Shown here piece by piece: positions 14,150 through 16,457 of a stretch of DNA of 16,457 bases; positions within the stretch are counted from its first letter, which is position 1; the number at the start of each line of letters is the position of its first letter. The translations under genes were made by a program, and so were the position numbers. This DNA comes from Clostridiales bacterium (lineage in GTDB: Bacteria; Bacillota; Clostridia; Oscillospirales; CAG-382). The notes under the pieces are model-generated. The model was not told the origin of the DNA, ran no database searches, and was given only the letters and a program-made list of their open reading frames with translations. The DNA lies in assembly GCA_004553575.1 (NCBI GenBank), contig SFLA01000054.1, forward strand, positions 1-16,457, written 5' to 3'.

Positions 14150-15961
14150 TTAAGAATTGAGAATATTCATGAACTCTTCGCCGGTAATGGTCTCGTTCCG
14201 GTAAAGATGACGGGCGAGTTCATCGAGCTTATCCTTGTTTTCGGTGATGATACGCTTTGCTTTTTCGTATTGCTTCTTAACCAGCGAAACCACCTGACGG
14301 TCGATCTCCCGCGCCGTTTCCGGCGAGCATGTAAGCGAAGCGTCTCCGCCCAGGTACTGGTTGGTAACCGTCTCCAGAGCCACCATACCGAAGTCCTCGC
14401 TCATGCCGTAGCGCGTAATCATTGCCCGTGCAATCCTGGTTGCCTGCTCGATATCGTTGGAGGCGCCCGTAGTAACGGAGCCTATCGCAACTTCCTCGGC
14501 GGCGCGTCCGCCGGTAACGGTGGCAATCTTATTCTCCATTTCCTCCTTGCTCATAAGATAGTGGTTGCCCTCCTCGACCTGCATTGTGTAGCCGAGTGCG
14601 CCCGAAGTGCGGGGTACTATCGTTATCTTCTGAACCGGAGCGGAATCCGTCTGTCTTGCCGCCACCAGAGCGTGACCGATTTCATGATATGCCACAATCA
14701 TTTTTTCCTTGTCGGTCATAATGGCGTTCTTTTTCTGGTATCCGGCAATGACAACCTCTATACTCTCTTCCAGGTCGTCCTGCGTCGCTTCTTTCCTGCC
14801 GGAACGAACGGCGCGGAGAGCCGCCTCGTTTACGATATTCGCAAGCTCGGCGCCCGAAGCTCCGGATGCCATTCGTGCAATATGCCCGAAATCCACATCC
14901 GCCGCAACTTTGATCTTCTTTGCGTGAACCTTAAGGATTTCCTCCCTGCCCTTTAGATCCGGCAGTTCGACCGGTACCCGGCGGTCAAAACGTCCGGGAC
15001 GCGTAAGAGCAGGATCAAGCGTTTCGGGACGATTGGTTGCCGCAAGAATAATAACGCCGGTATCGCCCTCAAAGCCGTCCATCTCGGTAAGCAGCTGGTT
15101 TAAAGTCTGCTCCCGCTCGTCGTTGCCGCCGGCACGCCCGTCACGCTTTCCGCCTATTGCGTCTATCTCGTCGATAAACACGATACAGGGCGCCTTTTCC
15201 TTTGCCTGTTTGAACAGGTCGCGCACCTTGGAAGCTCCCATTCCGACGAACATTTCGACAAATTCCGACCCGGACATGGAAAAGAAAGGTACGTTGGCTT
15301 CCCCCGCGACTGCCTTTGCCAGCAGGGTTTTACCGGTGCCGGGAGGACCCACCAGCAGTATTCCCTTCGGCATCGAAGCGCCGATTTCGGTATATTTGCC
15401 CGGATTATGAAGGTAATCCACTATTTCGGCAAGATTTTCTTTTGCCTCGTCTTCGCCCGCGACGTCGGAAAATTTAATCCCGTCGGAGGATTTGACGTAA
15501 ACCTTGGCGTTGCTTTTGCCCATATTGAACATCATGGAGTTCTGCCCGCCGGCTTTCCTCATGAGCTGCTTGGTCATAAACTGGCCGAGCCCTATAAATA
15601 TAACCATCGGGAGTATCCAGGTTAGCAGAAAGCTTAGAAAAGGCGAAGTTTCCTCTATTATTTCGCTTGAAAACACCGCATCCGAGTTGTGCAGACGGTC
15701 TATCAGCCCCGGGTCGTCCATAAGTCCGGTTTTGTAGATCTGAGTGTTGTCCTTATCGGTAAATACGATACGGTTGTTCTGAACATTTACGCGGCCTATG
15801 TTGTTTTCCTCGGTCATTGCCATAAACGTACCGTAATCGACTTCTTTTATCTGCCTCTCTGCCATCCACGGGACGGCAATAAGATTAAACAGCAGGATTA
15901 CAAGCAGCACGATACCGTAGTAAAATATCAGCGGCTTTTTCGGTTTTTGTACTTCGTTCAT
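14150..15961 (-). CDS. ftsH: ATP-dependent zinc metalloprotease FtsH
   Basis: 603 residues. FtsH is a membrane-bound AAA+ protease that degrades misfolded membrane proteins and regulatory proteins. Two N-terminal membrane helices (about 11-33 and 109-129) flank a short extracytoplasmic domain. The AAA module has Walker A GPPGTGKT (205-212), Walker B VFIDEID (261-267) and the second region of homology [19 protein letters not shown]. The peptidase has HEIGH (426-430) as zinc site, with Ile where many FtsH have Ala, and Asp503 in [11 protein letters not shown] as third ligand. I chose the ATG at 15959-15961, seven bases after GGAGG. A TTG one codon upstream would sit only four bases from the SD. 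An imperfect -10-like TATAAT lies just upstream. Confidence 0.97.
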   Translation of the reverse strand: MNEVQKPKKPLIFYYGIVLLVILLFNLIAVPWMAERQIKEVDYGTFMAMTEENNIGRVNVQNNRIVFTDKDNTQIYKTGLMDDPGLIDRLHNSDAVFSSEIIEETSPFLSFLLTWILPMVIFIGLGQFMTKQLMRKAGGQNSMMFNMGKSNAKVYVKSSDGIKFSDVAGEDEAKENLAEIVDYLHNPGKYTEIGASMPKGILLVGPPGTGKTLLAKAVAGEANVPFFSMSGSEFVEMFVGMGASKVRDLFKQAKEKAPCIVFIDEIDAIGGKRDGRAGGNDEREQTLNQLLTEMDGFEGDTGVIILAATNRPETLDPALTRPGRFDRRVPVELPDLKGREEILKVHAKKIKVAADVDFGHIARMASGASGAELANIVNEAALRAVRSGRKEATQDDLEESIEVVIAGYQKKNAIMTDKEKMIVAYHEIGHALVAARQTDSAPVQKITIVPRTSGALGYTMQVEEGNHYLMSKEEMENKIATVTGGRAAEEVAIGSVTTGASNDIEQATRIARAMITRYGMSEDFGMVALETVTNQYLGGDASLTCSPETAREIDRQVVSLVKKQYEKAKRIITENKDKLDELARHLYRNETITGEEFMNILNS

Positions 15962-15986
15962 CAATTATCCTCCTGAACCTGTTCGG

Positions 15987-16015
15987 ATTATACCCGGCGC
16001 ACCGGTTGCTTTCCC
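15987..16015 (-). promoter_or_regulatory. Possible ftsH promoter
   Basis: TATAAT on the minus strand (15992-15987), with 17 bases to a poor -35 match GGGAAA (16015-16010). The transcript would start about 20 bases before the ATG. The rest of the GC-rich spacer 16016-16109 contains several small GC-rich inverted repeats but no T-run terminator and no gene. Confidence 0.3.
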
Positions 16016-16109
16016 GCGGAAGCCCCGGGAGTTTTACAGCCCACGGCATTTATCGCCGGCACACTGCGGCGGGTAAACGGGCAAGCCCTTCAAGCCGCCG
16101 GTTGACTGT

Positions 16110-16457
16110 TTATCTGACTTCCTTATGCTGTTCGAGAACGCGTGCGTTCCTCATATTGTAAAGCACAGCCGAAAGCAACATCATTGCGGTGCAAACGACG
16201 ATAAGAATATCGGACACAACCGCCGGAATGCGGAACCATACAAGGTGAATAACCATCATTGAATACAGCAGAACCGTATTCAGCTTCCCGTGCCATACCG
16301 CGCCCATTACTTCGCCGGTCTTTTTTATCGTAATCATGTTGAAGATTGCCGCCAGCACTTCCTTTACGGTTAGAACGACAAGCGGGATTATCATATGCGG
16401 AAATCTTACAACCAGACAAAACAGCGTTACTATCTGCGTAAGCTTGTCGGCGACCGG
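16110..16457 (-). CDS. CDP-alcohol phosphatidyltransferase, C-terminal part (runs off the right edge)
   Basis: The frame is open from the stop at 16110-16112 to the window edge, so the 5' end is missing; 115 residues are visible. The visible part begins PVADKLTQ, matching the end of the CDP-alcohol phosphotransferase signature in which the Asp of ADK is catalytic. Several hydrophobic membrane helices follow (about IIPLVVLTVKEVLAAIF, NTVLLYSMMVIHLVWF and ILIVVCTAMMLLSAVLY). Such enzymes make phosphatidylglycerol phosphate, cardiolipin or related lipids in the membrane. The specific product cannot be told from this part. The ATG at 16392-16394 would drop the catalytic motif and is not the true start. 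Confidence 0.8.
   Translation of the reverse strand, partial: PVADKLTQIVTLFCLVVRFPHMIIPLVVLTVKEVLAAIFNMITIKKTGEVMGAVWHGKLNTVLLYSMMVIHLVWFRIPAVVSDILIVVCTAMMLLSAVLYNMRNARVLEQHKEVR

Noticed and set aside
14207..14956. Plus-strand frame of 249 codons inside ftsH
   Set aside because: Shadow of ftsH on the opposite strand; the sequence is Cys/His/Arg-rich and shows no domain.

Overview
The window looks like chromosomal DNA of a Gram-positive, low-to-mid-GC Bacillota, most likely a gut-type member of the class Clostridia. The reasons are the L27 leader peptide paired with the Prp protease, the rplU-prp-rpmA-obgE order, strong AGGAG-type ribosome binding sites, sigma-A-like promoters, a type III glutamine synthetase and the acyl-CoA dehydratase-like relic. 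Species cannot be named from this sequence. It is mostly core chromosome. No tRNA, rRNA, CRISPR array, insertion sequence or phage gene was seen.

Layout. (1) 25-831 (+) encodes a secreted, membrane-anchored discoidin-like surface protein, followed by a terminator shared with the converging prfA (961-2034, -). (2) 2104-2965 (+) is an S1-domain RNA-binding protein gene broken by a frame-changing deletion; its 3' end overlaps obgE tail to tail. (3) 2962-5295 (-) is the ribosomal block, transcribed as rplU, prp, rpmA, obgE. It starts at a good promoter and a structured leader that can hide the L21 ribosome binding site. A terminator lies between rpmA and obgE. (4) Transcribed the other way from the same intergenic region, glnN (type III glutamine synthetase) and asnB (glutamine-dependent asparagine synthetase) form an apparent operon of nitrogen assimilation and amide transfer. 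Its promoter is a perfect TTGACA-17-TATAAT, with an inverted repeat abutting the -35 box and an intrinsic terminator inside the leader, an arrangement typical of attenuation. (5) 9508-13539 (-) holds a membrane-anchored alpha/beta hydrolase and a 1005-residue MacB/FtsX-type ABC transporter, with the stop codon of the first directly abutting the start of the second. (6) 13546 to about 14022 (-) is a decayed remnant of the C-terminal part of an acyl-CoA dehydratase activase-like (2-hydroxyglutaryl-CoA dehydratase family) gene, with pieces in three reading frames. (7) 14150-15961 (-) is ftsH. (8) 16110-16457 (-) is the 3' part of a CDP-alcohol phosphatidyltransferase gene that runs off the right edge.

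I found no wholly new multi-gene system. The points most worth following are the glnN leader attenuator and its flanking operator-like repeat, the SD-sequestering L21 leader, and the two broken genes, which show recent (S1) and older (dehydratase) gene loss.
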